Below, piece by piece: positions 51,885 through 61,508 of a stretch of DNA of 64,000 bases. The notes under the pieces were generated by a model. It saw only the letters and a program-made list of their open reading frames with translations. It was not told the origin of the DNA and searched no databases. The DNA comes from Streptomyces marianii. Its GTDB lineage: Bacteria; Actinomycetota; Actinomycetes; Streptomycetales; Streptomycetaceae. The position numbers were made by a program, and so were the translations under genes. The DNA lies in contig NZ_VAWE01000001.1 of NCBI RefSeq assembly GCF_005795905.1, positions 2,576,501 through 2,640,500 of the forward strand, given 5' to 3'. Position 1 is the stretch's first letter. Every line of letters begins with the position of its first letter.

Positions 51885-54212
51885 TCAGTCCCAGGTGAGT
51901 TGGCCGCTCGGCGTGTGGGCGCGTGGTGCCGGTACGGCGGCCTCGGCGTGATGGATGCGATGAGTGAGGGCGGTGTTGCGGCGCTGGGTGCGGTTGTTGG
52001 CGATCGCGCGTTCGACGGCTTCGCTCTGGCCGATGAGCATGGCTCCGTTGCGGGCGCGGGTGACGGCGGTGTAGAGCAGGTTGCGCTGGAGCAGCATCAT
52101 CCCGGCCGCGCTGATCATGGGGATGATGACGTAGGGGTATTCGCTGCCCTGGGAGCGGTGGACGGTCAGCGCGTAGGCGTGGACCAACTCGTCGAGGTCG
52201 GCGAAGGGGTACGTCGCCGCCTCGCCGTCGTGGAAGGTGACGGTGAGCCGGTGGGCTTCGACGTCGACAGCTGTGATGGTGCCGCTGCTGCCGTTGAAGA
52301 TTCCGGATTCGCCACGGTGGGGGTTGTTGCGGACTTGCTGCACGCGATCGCCGAGCCGGAAGGCGGCACCACCGTGATAGTGCTGCGGCTTGTCGTCGGC
52401 CGGAGGATTGAGGTGCTCCTGGAGGCGCAGGTTGAGGTCGGTCATGCCGGCGATGTTCTTCTTGCCGGGGCACAGGACCTGGATGTCCTCCGGGCGGGCC
52501 CCGAAGTGCTTCGGCATGAGCTCGCAGACCAGGTCCACCACGCGCTGGGCGGTGTGCTCGGCGGTGGGTACGGGACGATTCCAGAAGACCTTGGGGTCCT
52601 CCCTCGGCAGTTCACCGTGCAGGATGCGGTGGGCGTTGATGACGATCGCCGCGCTGTCGTCGTGCTGGCGGAAGACCTTGGTGAGCCGGGTGCGCGGGAT
52701 GTCCTCGACATCGAGGAGATCGCGCAGCACGCGGCCGGGGCCGACGCTGGGAAGCTGGTCGATGTCGCCGACAAGCATCAGGTGGCAGCCGTTCCGGACG
52801 GCGGCGAACAGCCGGCGGGCCAGGGCCAGGTCGAGCATCGATGCCTCGTCGATGACCACCAGGTCGGCGGTCTCCAGAACGCCGGCGTGATCGAAGAGGG
52901 AGTCGCCGTCGGGCGGTCTGATCAGCCGGTGCACGGTCATCGCCGCCTGCCCGCAGGTCTCCTCCAGGCGTTTGGCGGCCTTTCCGGTCGGAGCGGCCAG
53001 CGCGATTACCGCACCGGCCTCGTCGGCGATGTCGACCAGAGTGCGCAGGGTATGGGTCTTGCCGCAGCCCGGTCCGCCGGTCAGGACCGAGAGAGGGCGG
53101 ATCAGGGCGGTCAGGATCGCCTGGTGCTGCTCGTCGGTCAGCCCGGCCGTCTCCCGGCCCCTCAGCGCAGCCAGACGCTCGGCCCACGGAGCGAGGTCGG
53201 CCAGCGAGGAGGCGGAGCCGAGCAGGCGCCGTACGTGGAAGGCCAGTTGTGCCTCGTCCCGGTGCCGGTGCGCCAGCATGGCGATCTCGGTGTCAGCCAC
53301 GGTGTCAGTTCCGTCCAGCACGGGTAGCGGCAGCGTCTCCGTGATCACCTCGCCCTGGGCACGCAGCGTCTCCAGCGCGTGACGCAGGACCGCGTCGTCG
53401 AGGATCTCCTCGGTCGCCGGATCGTCATCGGTCAGCAGCTGACGGGTACGGACGATCAGAACGCGCACTGGCTGGTGGCAGTGGCCACTGGCTCCGGCTT
53501 GGTCGAGTTCATGCAAGAGCGCGGCCTGAAGGCGTGCGTCGCTGTGCTTCGGGATGCCGACGGCGAGGGCGATCTTGTCGGCGTTGACAAAGCCGACACC
53601 GCGTACGTCCCGGCACAACCGGTAGGGGGTACGACGGACGATGTGCATCGGGTCGTCGTCGGTGTCGGCGTACGCGGTGTAGATCTTCACTGCGAGCGCC
53701 GGAGTGATCCGGAGGCCCTGCAGGAACACCATGATCTCGGCGATGGCCTTCTGCTCCTGCCAGGCCGCCGTGATCCGGCCCAGCCGGACCTGGCCGATCC
53801 CGTGCACATCGAGGAGCCGCTGTGGTTCGGCGTCGATGACCTTCAGGGTCCGCTCGCCGAAGGCGTCCACGATCGCCGAGGCGAGAATCGGCCCGATCCC
53901 GCAGATCATGCCCGAGGCGAGATAGAGACGGATCGCCCGTTCGTCGGCCGGCACCGTCCGCTCGCACCGCTCGGCTCTGAACTGCCGTCCGTGGCGAGGA
54001 TGATGGACCCAGGCTCCGTGCAGCCGCAGGCTCTCCCCGGGCCGCACCCCGAAGAGCGCCTTGCCGAGGGCGGTGATGCTTTCCTCACCGCCCGTTGTGG
54101 CGGTCAGCCGCAGTACCGTGCGCTCATCGAAACTGACGTGCAGCAAGTGGTCGACCACGCCCTCGATGACTTCCGAGGCGTCCAGGGGCACTTGGTGGGG
54201 CACGCGCACCAT
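51885..54212 (-). CDS. RecD2-type SF1 DNA helicase
   Basis: 775 aa. N-terminal region with helix-hairpin-helix motifs (LASGMICGIGPILASAIVDAF, partly quoted: GMICGIGPILASAIVDAF; LLDVHGIGQVRLGRI; VRGVGFVNADKIA), then SF1B motor with Walker A GGPGCGKT (379-386), VVIDEASML (Walker B), GDIDQLPSVGPG (motif III), TKVFRQ, ALTVHRSQGSEYPYV and LLYTAVTRAR (motifs V-VI). No RecB/RecC genes are adjacent, as for RecD2. It moves 5' to 3' on DNA in known members. Divergent from the SEC-C protein. The ribosome site GGAG abuts the ATG, so the start may lie slightly downstream. Confidence 0.9.
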   Translation of the reverse strand: MVRVPHQVPLDASEVIEGVVDHLLHVSFDERTVLRLTATTGGEESITALGKALFGVRPGESLRLHGAWVHHPRHGRQFRAERCERTVPADERAIRLYLASGMICGIGPILASAIVDAFGERTLKVIDAEPQRLLDVHGIGQVRLGRITAAWQEQKAIAEIMVFLQGLRITPALAVKIYTAYADTDDDPMHIVRRTPYRLCRDVRGVGFVNADKIALAVGIPKHSDARLQAALLHELDQAGASGHCHQPVRVLIVRTRQLLTDDDPATEEILDDAVLRHALETLRAQGEVITETLPLPVLDGTDTVADTEIAMLAHRHRDEAQLAFHVRRLLGSASSLADLAPWAERLAALRGRETAGLTDEQHQAILTALIRPLSVLTGGPGCGKTHTLRTLVDIADEAGAVIALAAPTGKAAKRLEETCGQAAMTVHRLIRPPDGDSLFDHAGVLETADLVVIDEASMLDLALARRLFAAVRNGCHLMLVGDIDQLPSVGPGRVLRDLLDVEDIPRTRLTKVFRQHDDSAAIVINAHRILHGELPREDPKVFWNRPVPTAEHTAQRVVDLVCELMPKHFGARPEDIQVLCPGKKNIAGMTDLNLRLQEHLNPPADDKPQHYHGGAAFRLGDRVQQVRNNPHRGESGIFNGSSGTITAVDVEAHRLTVTFHDGEAATYPFADLDELVHAYALTVHRSQGSEYPYVIIPMISAAGMMLLQRNLLYTAVTRARNGAMLIGQSEAVERAIANNRTQRRNTALTHRIHHAEAAVPAPRAHTPSGQLTWD

Positions 54213-54471
54213 CTCCAGAGGTACGTACGGCTGCGGATCATGTGGCGCTGCCGGGATACTGCAAGATCAGCATGCGTCCCCAGGTAGCCGTCTGTCGCGC
54301 GCTTGAGGAATTCCCTTCACCCCATCGAGTGACATCATCCAGATGGGGGGCCGCCGTGCAGCCGCCGGGGACGGGGCGCGCCCCGGACAATGCGGGCGCG
54401 TGTTCCACGAGTGATGCCTCACGAGGGCTCCGCAAGCACCGGGACGCATTGCTTCTCGGTAGGGTTTTCCT
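54213..54471. other. Divergent promoter region RecD2 / SEC-C gene
   Basis: 259 bp; no gene. Probably holds both promoters. I cannot assign boxes. Confidence 0.35.
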
Positions 54472-55509
54472 GTGAACGAACTCGCTGCCCCTGATGCCCC
54501 AACAACCGCTTACGGAGTCTTCCTTGGCACCCAGCGGGGAGAGCCGTCCGCCGCCATGTGCGAACGCTGGGCGGATGAGCACGCCGGTGATCCGGAGGAA
54601 CCACGGGCACTGGTGGACGCCGGATGGCTCACGGTCCGACACGGCGAGGCCGAGGGGGCTCTGTCTCTGTTCCGGCGCGCCGCCGCCTGCGATGGCGAGT
54701 ACCGCCTCGACGCCCACGTCGGCATCGTCGACCAGTTGTACGCGCTGGGCCGCGCGACGGAGGCCGAGCACACCCAGGAGGACCTACGGGCTCACCTCGA
54801 CACCGAACACGCCGGGGAGGCGCGGCTGCGGGTCATCGACGACATGGTCGAGGCGCTGACTGAGGCAGGGCGGTACGAGCGGGCACTTGAGTGGTGCCAG
54901 GCGGGCCTGGACCGTATCACCGCAAACGACGACAGCCCGCAGGCGGCCGAGTACCGGCACGGGCTGCTCATCGACCGCGGCTTCCTGCGCGGCGAGTTGG
55001 GAATCGAGCTTGACGAGGACGACCTCGCCGCAGAGGCGGAGGCGAACGCCTCCTTCGCGCAGTTCCGGGAGGGGCTGCGGGATGCGCTGTCACAGGGACC
55101 GTCGGTGGACGTGCCCGAGGACGGGGAGGCGTTCGACGGGATCGTGCTGCGCTGGGTCCGCGAGGACTTCACTGCCGTCCGCGCCCGATGGCTGGAGTCG
55201 ACCGCCCACTACGGCGACGACTACGACACCTACGCGGAGCGGCTGCAGCGTGAAGCCCGCGCCTACAGCGAGGCCGGCGCCGCCCGTGTCCGTATGGTCA
55301 GCGCCACCCTCGCCGAGTTCGAGGCGTACACGCACCGGCAGGGCCGTGACGCGGACGCGGCGGAGACCCGGCGTTCCTTCGGCGAGTGGTATGCCCTGAC
55401 GGGACACCCCGAGCGTGTCCTGTTGTGGCCGCCGGCGCGCAACGGCCCGTGCTGGTGCGACTCGGGCCGCAAGTACAAGAAGTGCTGCGGTGCGCCCACG
55501 AAGAACTGA
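54472..55509 (+). CDS. TPR-like protein with C-terminal SEC-C zinc motif
   Basis: 345 aa from GTG at 54472 with weak TAGGG upstream. N-terminal and central helices form TPR-like pairs (EPRALVDAGWLTVRHGEAEG, LVEALTEAGRYERALEWCQAGL region). The C-terminus GPCWCDSGRKYKKCCGAP is a complete SEC-C motif (CxC...CC), which binds zinc in SecA and in many bacterial defence- or stress-associated proteins. Probably partners with other proteins; function unknown. Confidence 0.85.
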   Translation: MNELAAPDAPTTAYGVFLGTQRGEPSAAMCERWADEHAGDPEEPRALVDAGWLTVRHGEAEGALSLFRRAAACDGEYRLDAHVGIVDQLYALGRATEAEHTQEDLRAHLDTEHAGEARLRVIDDMVEALTEAGRYERALEWCQAGLDRITANDDSPQAAEYRHGLLIDRGFLRGELGIELDEDDLAAEAEANASFAQFREGLRDALSQGPSVDVPEDGEAFDGIVLRWVREDFTAVRARWLESTAHYGDDYDTYAERLQREARAYSEAGAARVRMVSATLAEFEAYTHRQGRDADAAETRRSFGEWYALTGHPERVLLWPPARNGPCWCDSGRKYKKCCGAPTKN

Positions 55510-56080
55510 CGCACGGTGGGAACTGCGGCAGCCGCGAGCCACCGGCAGCTGCGGACGCGACCGGTGACCTGGCAGCATGATCTGCTGTTCTGTCCCGGGA
55601 GGTTGTGGACGGTGACGGGGGTCACGGCTGACCGATCTTAATAGGGGTGCGGGCCTTCTGGCCCGGTGTGGATTGCTACATCTGCACCAGCGACAGAGGG
55701 CTGGACTCTGCGCCGGGCCGCCGAACGCTTTCCAGGTGTCACCCACGACAGCCCAGGGGTAGGCCACCCACTACCGCGAACTGGGCAAGGCAGGCATGAC
55801 CGACCGGTCCTCACGCCCTCATCACAGCCCGCGCCGGACTCCGACCCGCACCGAACGGCGCATCATCAGGTGTCCGCGTGCTGCGCCGCTGGGGCCCGGC
55901 CCGCATCGCCTACCTCCTCGGGCTGAACCCCGCGACCGTTCACCGGGTCCTCACCCGCTACCGCCTCGCCCGCCTGACCCACGTGAGGAGGCACCCGCAG
56001 CGTGCCACCGCGGCCGGACAGCGTTAAGATCAACCCATGCCAATTCTGTATAGGTCTACCTGAACGGAAACGAGAAAGCT
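55510..56080. other. Intergenic region with IS481 remnant
   Basis: 571 bp. 55665-55985 is a decayed IS481 transposase start; the remaining 95 bp before 56081 are AT-richer (TGCCAATTCTGTATAGGTC) and likely the promoter of the ATPase gene. Confidence 0.5.
55665..55985 (+). pseudogene. IS481-family transposase, N-terminal remnant with frameshifts
   Basis: Successive frames give GWTLRRAAERF, a stretch from THYRELGKAG-like sequence to MTDRSSRPHHSPRRTPTR, then VLRRWGPARIAYLLGLNPAT and VHRVLTRYRLARL, the normal order of an IS481 HTH region. At least two frameshifts and loss of the catalytic part make it inactive. Confidence 0.75.
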
Positions 56081-57598
56081 GTGGCTGGACAGATCGACAA
56101 GCCGGAGCGGCTGCTGGACCGTGATCACGAGTGGTCCCTCCTGAACGACTTCCTCACCGATCCGTCCCCCGAGCTGCGGCTGGCCATCGTCTCGGGGCGG
56201 CGGCGGAACGGGAAGTCGTTCCTGCTGGAGGCGCTCACGGAGGCGGTGGGCGGGCTGTACCTGACTGCCGTGCAGGAGGAGGGTCGGGTGCCCGCGCTCC
56301 ACCGGTTCACCGAGGCGATCGCCGCGCACGCGGGGGTGCGGCCCGGGGCGATGCGGCTGGACGACTGGCGGGATGCGCTCACCGCCGCGCTGGAGGTGGT
56401 GAACCGGGCCTCAGGTGCACCGCTGATCGTCATCGACGAGCTGCCGTATCTGATGCAGCACTCCCCGGAGATCCCCGGGTTCCTGCAACTGCTGTACGAC
56501 CAGTCGCAGTCCGGCAAGGCACCCGGCGGCCGAATCGTGCTGTGCGGGTCAGCGATGAGCGTGATGTCCGAGCTGCTGTCCGGCACCAAGCCGTTGCGCG
56601 GCCGGGCAGTGCTGGACCTGCACCTGCCGGCCTTCGACTACCGCACCGCCCGCGCCCACTGGGGGATCGAGGATCCGGCGGTGGCGCTGCAGGTCGACGC
56701 CGTGCTCGGCGGTGCCCCCGGCTACCGGCCGCTGGCTGCCGGGCCCGTGCCGCAGGGCGAGGCGGAGTTCGGCCCCTGGGTGGAACGCACCCTGCTGGAC
56801 CCGGGGCGGGCCCTGTACTCACGGGTGGAGGCGGAATTCCTGCTGCGCGAGGACCCACGAATCACCCACCGCACGCTGTACTACGACGTGCTGTCCGCCG
56901 TGGCCCGGGGCGCCTCGACCCCGGCGAAGGTCGGCTCCATGCTGGAGCGCTCCCGTTCCGCCATGGTCGCTCCGCTGGAGGTGCTCGAGTCCACCGGCTG
57001 CATCCGCAAGGAGCAGGACCTGCTCAAGGCCCGGCACCCGGTCATCAGCGTGGCGGACCCAGTGATCCGCTTCAACCAGCTGATCACACTGCCAACGGTG
57101 GACCTGGTGGAGCGCAGGCGCGGAGCCCAGGTGTGGCAGTCGTCCCGGCCGACGTATCACTCGAAGATTCTGGGCCCGCACTTCGAGGAGACAGCGCGCG
57201 AATGGGCCCGCTCCTTCGCCATCGACGAAACAGGGCTGTCGCTCGGCGCGGTGGGCACGGCGGAGATCGCGGATCCGGCCGCCCGGACCAAGCACGAGGT
57301 CGACCTGCTCGCCATGGCCCCCGGCGAGCGCCCTCAGAATCCGCGAGCCGCCATCGCACTGATCGGAGAGGCCAAGGCCACCGTCCAACCCCGAGGACTC
57401 AAGGACCTCGAACGCCTCGAGCACATCCGGGCCCTCCTCGCAGACCAGGGGCACCGGTCCGATGACGCGCCCCTCGCCCTGTTCTCCCTGCACGGTTTCC
57501 ATCCCGACGTCATCGACGCCGCCGGACACCGCCGCGATGTCCTGCTGGTCGACATCGGGGCACTGTACGGCGACGGACCCATCCACGGCCTGACATGA
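56081..57598 (+). CDS. AAA ATPase (MNS-type, DUF234) with nuclease-like C-terminal domain
   Basis: 505 aa from GTG at 56081. Walker A VSGRRRNGKS (37-46), Walker B LIVIDELPYL (115-124), FLQLLYDQSQ and LCGSAMSVM (sensor). A winged-helix segment (YYDVLSAVARGASTPAKVGS) links to a C-terminal domain with HEVDLLAMA and LIGEAKATV, resembling the D...ExK core of restriction-type nuclease folds found in DUF234 proteins. Such archaeal-type ATPases are often in mobile or defence regions. Catalytic status of the nuclease part is unproven. Confidence 0.85.
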   Translation: MAGQIDKPERLLDRDHEWSLLNDFLTDPSPELRLAIVSGRRRNGKSFLLEALTEAVGGLYLTAVQEEGRVPALHRFTEAIAAHAGVRPGAMRLDDWRDALTAALEVVNRASGAPLIVIDELPYLMQHSPEIPGFLQLLYDQSQSGKAPGGRIVLCGSAMSVMSELLSGTKPLRGRAVLDLHLPAFDYRTARAHWGIEDPAVALQVDAVLGGAPGYRPLAAGPVPQGEAEFGPWVERTLLDPGRALYSRVEAEFLLREDPRITHRTLYYDVLSAVARGASTPAKVGSMLERSRSAMVAPLEVLESTGCIRKEQDLLKARHPVISVADPVIRFNQLITLPTVDLVERRRGAQVWQSSRPTYHSKILGPHFEETAREWARSFAIDETGLSLGAVGTAEIADPAARTKHEVDLLAMAPGERPQNPRAAIALIGEAKATVQPRGLKDLERLEHIRALLADQGHRSDDAPLALFSLHGFHPDVIDAAGHRRDVLLVDIGALYGDGPIHGLT

Positions 57599-57722
57599 AT
57601 CAGCCAGGGTTGCGTGACTCACGGGGCACCATGAGCCCAGCCCTGGTGATCGACCGGCTCGGGATCGACACCGACCGGCAAACAAAGGCGCGACCGCCAT
57701 CCCAAATGGGACATTTCATTAC

Positions 57723-57741
57723 CGCGGGACATGCGCGGGAC
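57723..57741. promoter_or_regulatory. CGCGGGAC direct repeats
   Basis: CGCGGGAC at 57723-57730 and 57734-57741, with CCCAAATGGGACAT about 20 bp before; the same elements occur around the 51581-51616 palindrome. Confidence 0.45.
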
Positions 57742-57884
57742 AGCGAGGCTAACATTCCGTCAGATAGCCCGCTGAACTGCTAGTACTCCACCCGTAGATG
57801 GTTATGTGCCTTGGGCTTGGGGCTGTCTGCCGCTGGTGAGGAAACTCGGGTGGCCACGGCGCGCTATCTGGGTAAGGTCGGGCA

Positions 57885-58436
57885 ATGCCCGAGCTGAAGC
57901 GGCTGCATGCCGGTCATGCCCCGGCGGTCCTGGCCTTCGAGCTGGCGAACCGCGCCTACTTCGCCGCCTCGGTCCCCGACCGCGGCGACGACTTCTTCGA
58001 CCAGTTCACCGACCGGTACAACGCCTTGCTGGCTGAGCAGGAGGCCGGCATCTGTGCCTTCCACGTGCTCGTCGCCGAGGACGGCTCGGTATTCGGCAGG
58101 TTCAACCTGGTCGACATCGAAGACCACACTGCGGAACTCGGCTACCGGGTCGCGCAGCATGTTGCCGGCCGTGGCGTGGCGACCGCGACCGTCCGGGAAC
58201 TGTGCCGACTGGCGGCGGCCCAGCACGGGCTGCGCACACTGCGGGCGGCCACTGCCCGCCAGAATGCCGCGTCCCAGAAGGTGTTGACCAAAGCCGGGTT
58301 CGTCCCTGTCGGCCCGGCAGAGCCGGGCCACCTCGGCGGTGAGCCAGGCACCTGGTATCAGCGCGACCTGGTGTTCCAGCCGGACAGTGCGATCTTGCCG
58401 GGGGACCGGCTGAGGGACGGGGACGGCCACCGCTGA
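57885..58436 (+). CDS. GNAT-family N-acetyltransferase
   Basis: 183 aa from ATG at 57885 (MPELKRLHAGHAPAVLAF). RimJ/RimL-like fold: FNLVDIEDHTAELGYRVAQH, acetyl-CoA loop VAGRGVATATVREL (Q/RxxGxG/A) and NAASQKVLTKAGFVPVG. Likely acetylates a small molecule or protein N-terminus; substrate unknown. Confidence 0.88.
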   Translation: MPELKRLHAGHAPAVLAFELANRAYFAASVPDRGDDFFDQFTDRYNALLAEQEAGICAFHVLVAEDGSVFGRFNLVDIEDHTAELGYRVAQHVAGRGVATATVRELCRLAAAQHGLRTLRAATARQNAASQKVLTKAGFVPVGPAEPGHLGGEPGTWYQRDLVFQPDSAILPGDRLRDGDGHR

Positions 58437-58476
58437 TCATCGGTGTGTCAATCCCCTGGTTTCGTAGAGACCTCTC

Positions 58477-59427
58477 CTATGCGGCCTGGCACCTCTGGTC
58501 GCTCTTCTTGCGTGCTTCGGTGATGCTCCGTTCGAACTCCTCCGGCGGCAGGCCGCCGGCCGCGCTGTGCCTGCGTCGCGGGTTGTAGAACCCGGTGATC
58601 CAGGTGGCGATCTTCAGGCGGGCCTCGGTGCGGGTGGCGAACCGGTGCCGGTGGATGTACTCGACCTTGATCAGCGAGTTGAACGACTCCGCGGCGGCGT
58701 TGTCCAGCGCCGACCCCACCCGCCCCATGGACTGCACCACGCCCAGGAGGTCACACAGGGTGTTGTACGCCTCTGACGTGTACTCACTTCCCCTGTCGCT
58801 GTGGAAGATCGTCCCGTCCCTTCGGCCACCGCGCGTCGCGGTGGCCATCTTCAACGACGCCCCGACCAAGGCCGCGTCATGGTGCTCGCCCATGGCGTAG
58901 CCGAGGCAACGGCGCGAGAACGCGTCGATGACCGTGGCTAGATAGATCTTGCCCTCGCCGGTCTCGATCTCCGTCATATCGCCGTACCAGAGAACGTCCG
59001 GGGCCACCGCGTCGAAACGGCGATTCACCAGGTCAGGGGCAGCCTCCCGCTTGCCCTGCCGGGTCAGCGACCGCCGCCTGGGCGGCTTGCGGCCCTGCAG
59101 ACCGAGCCCGGCCATGATCTCCGCGACCGTGTTCACCGACACCTGCCAGCCCTCCGCCCACAGATCCAAAGTGATCCTCGGCGAGCCGTAGGTGCCGCCG
59201 GACTCCGTGAAGAAGTGGATGATCCGCTCCTCCAGCCTCGCCCTCCTGACCACGCGTTCCGTCGGCTCGTCGGGGCGCCGGCGCCACTTGTAGAACCAAG
59301 CCTCGCTCACCCCGACCACCCGGCAGGACACCCGGTGCGGGACGCCATGCCCGACCCTCTGGCTACCGATGAAGGCGACCACCGCCTCCGGAGCGTTCTC
59401 GGTCACTTCACCCAGAGGGCCATGCAT
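58477..59427 (-). CDS. IS3-family transposase OrfB
   Basis: 316 aa. rve core with DDE residues: D in LWYGDMTEIETG, D in IFHSDRGSEYTS, E in AAAESFNSLIK. HTH_21 GSPRITLDLWAEGW. Ends in RRRHSAAGGLPPEEFE. Confidence 0.93.
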   Translation of the reverse strand: MHGPLGEVTENAPEAVVAFIGSQRVGHGVPHRVSCRVVGVSEAWFYKWRRRPDEPTERVVRRARLEERIIHFFTESGGTYGSPRITLDLWAEGWQVSVNTVAEIMAGLGLQGRKPPRRRSLTRQGKREAAPDLVNRRFDAVAPDVLWYGDMTEIETGEGKIYLATVIDAFSRRCLGYAMGEHHDAALVGASLKMATATRGGRRDGTIFHSDRGSEYTSEAYNTLCDLLGVVQSMGRVGSALDNAAAESFNSLIKVEYIHRHRFATRTEARLKIATWITGFYNPRRRHSAAGGLPPEEFERSITEARKKSDQRCQAA

Positions 59428-59747
59428 CGCTTGAAGACATCACGCTCCATCTCCAGCTCCCGGATCCGCTTGCTCTTCTCCCCGATCTCCCGGCACAGCC
59501 GCTCCAGCTCGGCCCGCTCAGCCTCCCGCACCCGACCGCCACCGCCACTGGCGGCAGTCGGTTGTACGGGCCGGTCCGAGGACGTCGTCCCGTTGCGCCG
59601 CCACCGCGACACCCAGCTGTGCAGCGTGCCCGGGTTGATGCCGAGCTCCTCGGCGACCTCGCCGACCGGCCTCCCGGTCTCAACCACGATGCGCACCGCA
59701 CCCTCACGGAACTCAGCGTCGTACGGCGGCTTCTTCTTGGACCCCAT
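59403..59747 (-). CDS. IS3-family transposase OrfA
   Basis: 114 aa from ATG at 59747 (MGSKKKPPYDAEFREGAV). HTH with VGEVAEELGINPGTLHSWVS and a heptad-like tail ELERLCREIGEKSKRIRELE. Confidence 0.92.
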   Translation of the reverse strand: MGSKKKPPYDAEFREGAVRIVVETGRPVGEVAEELGINPGTLHSWVSRWRRNGTTSSDRPVQPTAASGGGGRVREAERAELERLCREIGEKSKRIRELEMERDVFKRCMALWVK

Positions 59748-59804
59748 GAACCCCAACTTCCCCTGCAATCACGGGCTCCACGCTACGAGGGGATGGTCAC
59801 CGGT

Positions 59805-61382
59805 TCAGGCTCCCTGGCCGTCGAGATCCAGCCTTATCAGCGCCAGCGCCTCGGCGACCTCCGCGGTCAGCTCGTCCGCGGGGCCGTAGACGACGTTCAG
59901 GTCGGCGTGCAGCGGTTCGAGGACGACCACGGCGTCGGCGGCCCGGCCCTGGGCGAGCAGCAGCATGCCGATGTCACGGCGGAGTTCGACGGCTTCCTCG
60001 CTGACGTCGCTGTCCACGGAACGGACGACGGCCAGTACCGCTTCCAGCGCCGTGAGCGCCTCCGTCACCTGGCCGAGTTCGGCGCGGCAGCGGGCGGCCT
60101 GGGCACGGCAGGCGCGGGCCTGCTCACTCGTGGGCCCCGCGATGCGCCCGTACGCGTCGGCGAGCGCCGTGAACTCGGGCAGGGCGGCCCGGTAGTCCCC
60201 GCCGAGCAGCCGGATCGCCGCCCGCTGGGTGCGCAGCTCCAGCACCTGCCGGTTCTCGGTGCCGAGGGCGCGGGCGGCCGGTTCGATCACCTCGCTCAGC
60301 ACCTCCGCGGCCTGCGTGAACCGCTCCTCCTCGAGGAGGGCGTCGGAGTGCGCGTAGGCGTCCTTGATGTCCGCCCTGAGTCCGTCCGGTACGGGGACGG
60401 GCGCGGGGGGCTGCTCCCCCGAGGGCGTCGGGGCGGCCGCCGGCCGGGGCCGGGAGCGGGGCGCGTACGGGTGGCGGAACAGCCCGGTCGGGTCCGGGGC
60501 GCCGGCCGGGCCCGTCTCGCCGGGCGACGGGTCCTGGCCGGCCCGCGGGAGGAAGGGCAGCAGCCGCTCGTACACCTCCTGGACGTCGGCGGGCCGCGCC
60601 TCCGGGGCCTTGCGGAGCAGGTGCAGGACGAGTTCCTCCAGCGCGGCCGGGACCTCGGGGCGCAGCCGCCGCAGCGGGGTGGGGGCCTCGGCGACGTGCT
60701 GGTACATGAGCGCGTACTCGCTGTCCGCCTGGAACAGGGCACGGCCGGCGAGCAGTTCGTGCAGGACGCAGCCGAGCGCGTACAGGTCCGTCCGCGGGGT
60801 GACGCGCCCGCCGCGGACCTGCTCGGGCGCCATGTACTGGGACGTTCCGACCGGGCTCCCGGTCGCGGTCAGCTTGGTGGCGTCGGTGCGCAGGATGGCC
60901 GCGATGCCGAAGTCCAGGACCTTCACGGTCCCGTCGCGGGCGACGAGGACGTTGCCCGGCTTGAGGTCCCGGTGGATCACGGGGACCTCGTGGGCGTGCG
61001 ACAGCACGGTGGCCACCTGCGCCGCCACGGCCACGGCCCAGCTCACCGGCAGCGGCCGGGCCGGGTCCACGTAGGCGGACAGCGGGGCGCCCTCGACCAG
61101 CTCCATGACGAGGAACAGGTGCTCGTGGGTGTCGTCGAGGACGGCGTCGTAGACCTGCGGCACACCGGGGTGCCGGATGCGGGCCGTGATCCGGGCCTCG
61201 CGCCGGAATCGCTTGGCGAGCTCGTCCGCCAGCTGCGGCGAGGTGACGGCCTGGGACCGGATGAGCTTCACCGCCACGGGCCGGTCCAGCACGGAGTCGT
61301 AGCCGCGCCAGACGTCGCCCATGCCGCCGTGGCTGAGCTCCTCCAGGAGTTCGTAGCGTCCGTCGATGATCCGCTGCGGCAC
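59805..61382 (-). CDS. Serine/threonine protein kinase with TPR-like C-terminal region
   Basis: 525 aa. PknB-type kinase: glycine loop LSHGGMGDVW, Lys in VAVKLIRSQ, HRDLKPGNVLV, DFGIAAIL, SPVGTSQYMAPEQ. A Pro-rich linker (about 280-330) and helical repeats follow (LEEERFTQAAEVLSEVIEPA, LGTENRQVLELRTQRAAIRL). No transmembrane segment is seen, so it is cytosolic, unlike PknB with PASTA domains. The next upstream gene encodes a HATPase regulator on the same strand. Confidence 0.93.
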   Translation of the reverse strand: MPQRIIDGRYELLEELSHGGMGDVWRGYDSVLDRPVAVKLIRSQAVTSPQLADELAKRFRREARITARIRHPGVPQVYDAVLDDTHEHLFLVMELVEGAPLSAYVDPARPLPVSWAVAVAAQVATVLSHAHEVPVIHRDLKPGNVLVARDGTVKVLDFGIAAILRTDATKLTATGSPVGTSQYMAPEQVRGGRVTPRTDLYALGCVLHELLAGRALFQADSEYALMYQHVAEAPTPLRRLRPEVPAALEELVLHLLRKAPEARPADVQEVYERLLPFLPRAGQDPSPGETGPAGAPDPTGLFRHPYAPRSRPRPAAAPTPSGEQPPAPVPVPDGLRADIKDAYAHSDALLEEERFTQAAEVLSEVIEPAARALGTENRQVLELRTQRAAIRLLGGDYRAALPEFTALADAYGRIAGPTSEQARACRAQAARCRAELGQVTEALTALEAVLAVVRSVDSDVSEEAVELRRDIGMLLLAQGRAADAVVVLEPLHADLNVVYGPADELTAEVAEALALIRLDLDGQGA

Positions 61383-61508
61383 CGTGCCCCCGCCCCGTGG
61401 TGTTGCTGTCGCCGACGTGCTACCCGAGGTGGTGTCGGCCGGCCCGACATGTCGGAACCAGTGTGGTGGGCGTGGCGATCTTCCGTCCAGGGAAGCGTAC
61501 GAGGTCTG

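Larger units (their letters stand above)
58440..59790 (-). mobile_element. IS3-family insertion sequence (second copy, ends unresolved)
   Basis: orfA and orfB overlap by 25 bp in a different frame, as needed for programmed frameshifting. It is a different IS3 subgroup from the 49107-50446 copy. I could not find convincing terminal inverted repeats: left end probably near TGTCAATCCCCTGG at 58446, right end between 59750 and 59800. Limits given are approximate. Confidence 0.75.
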
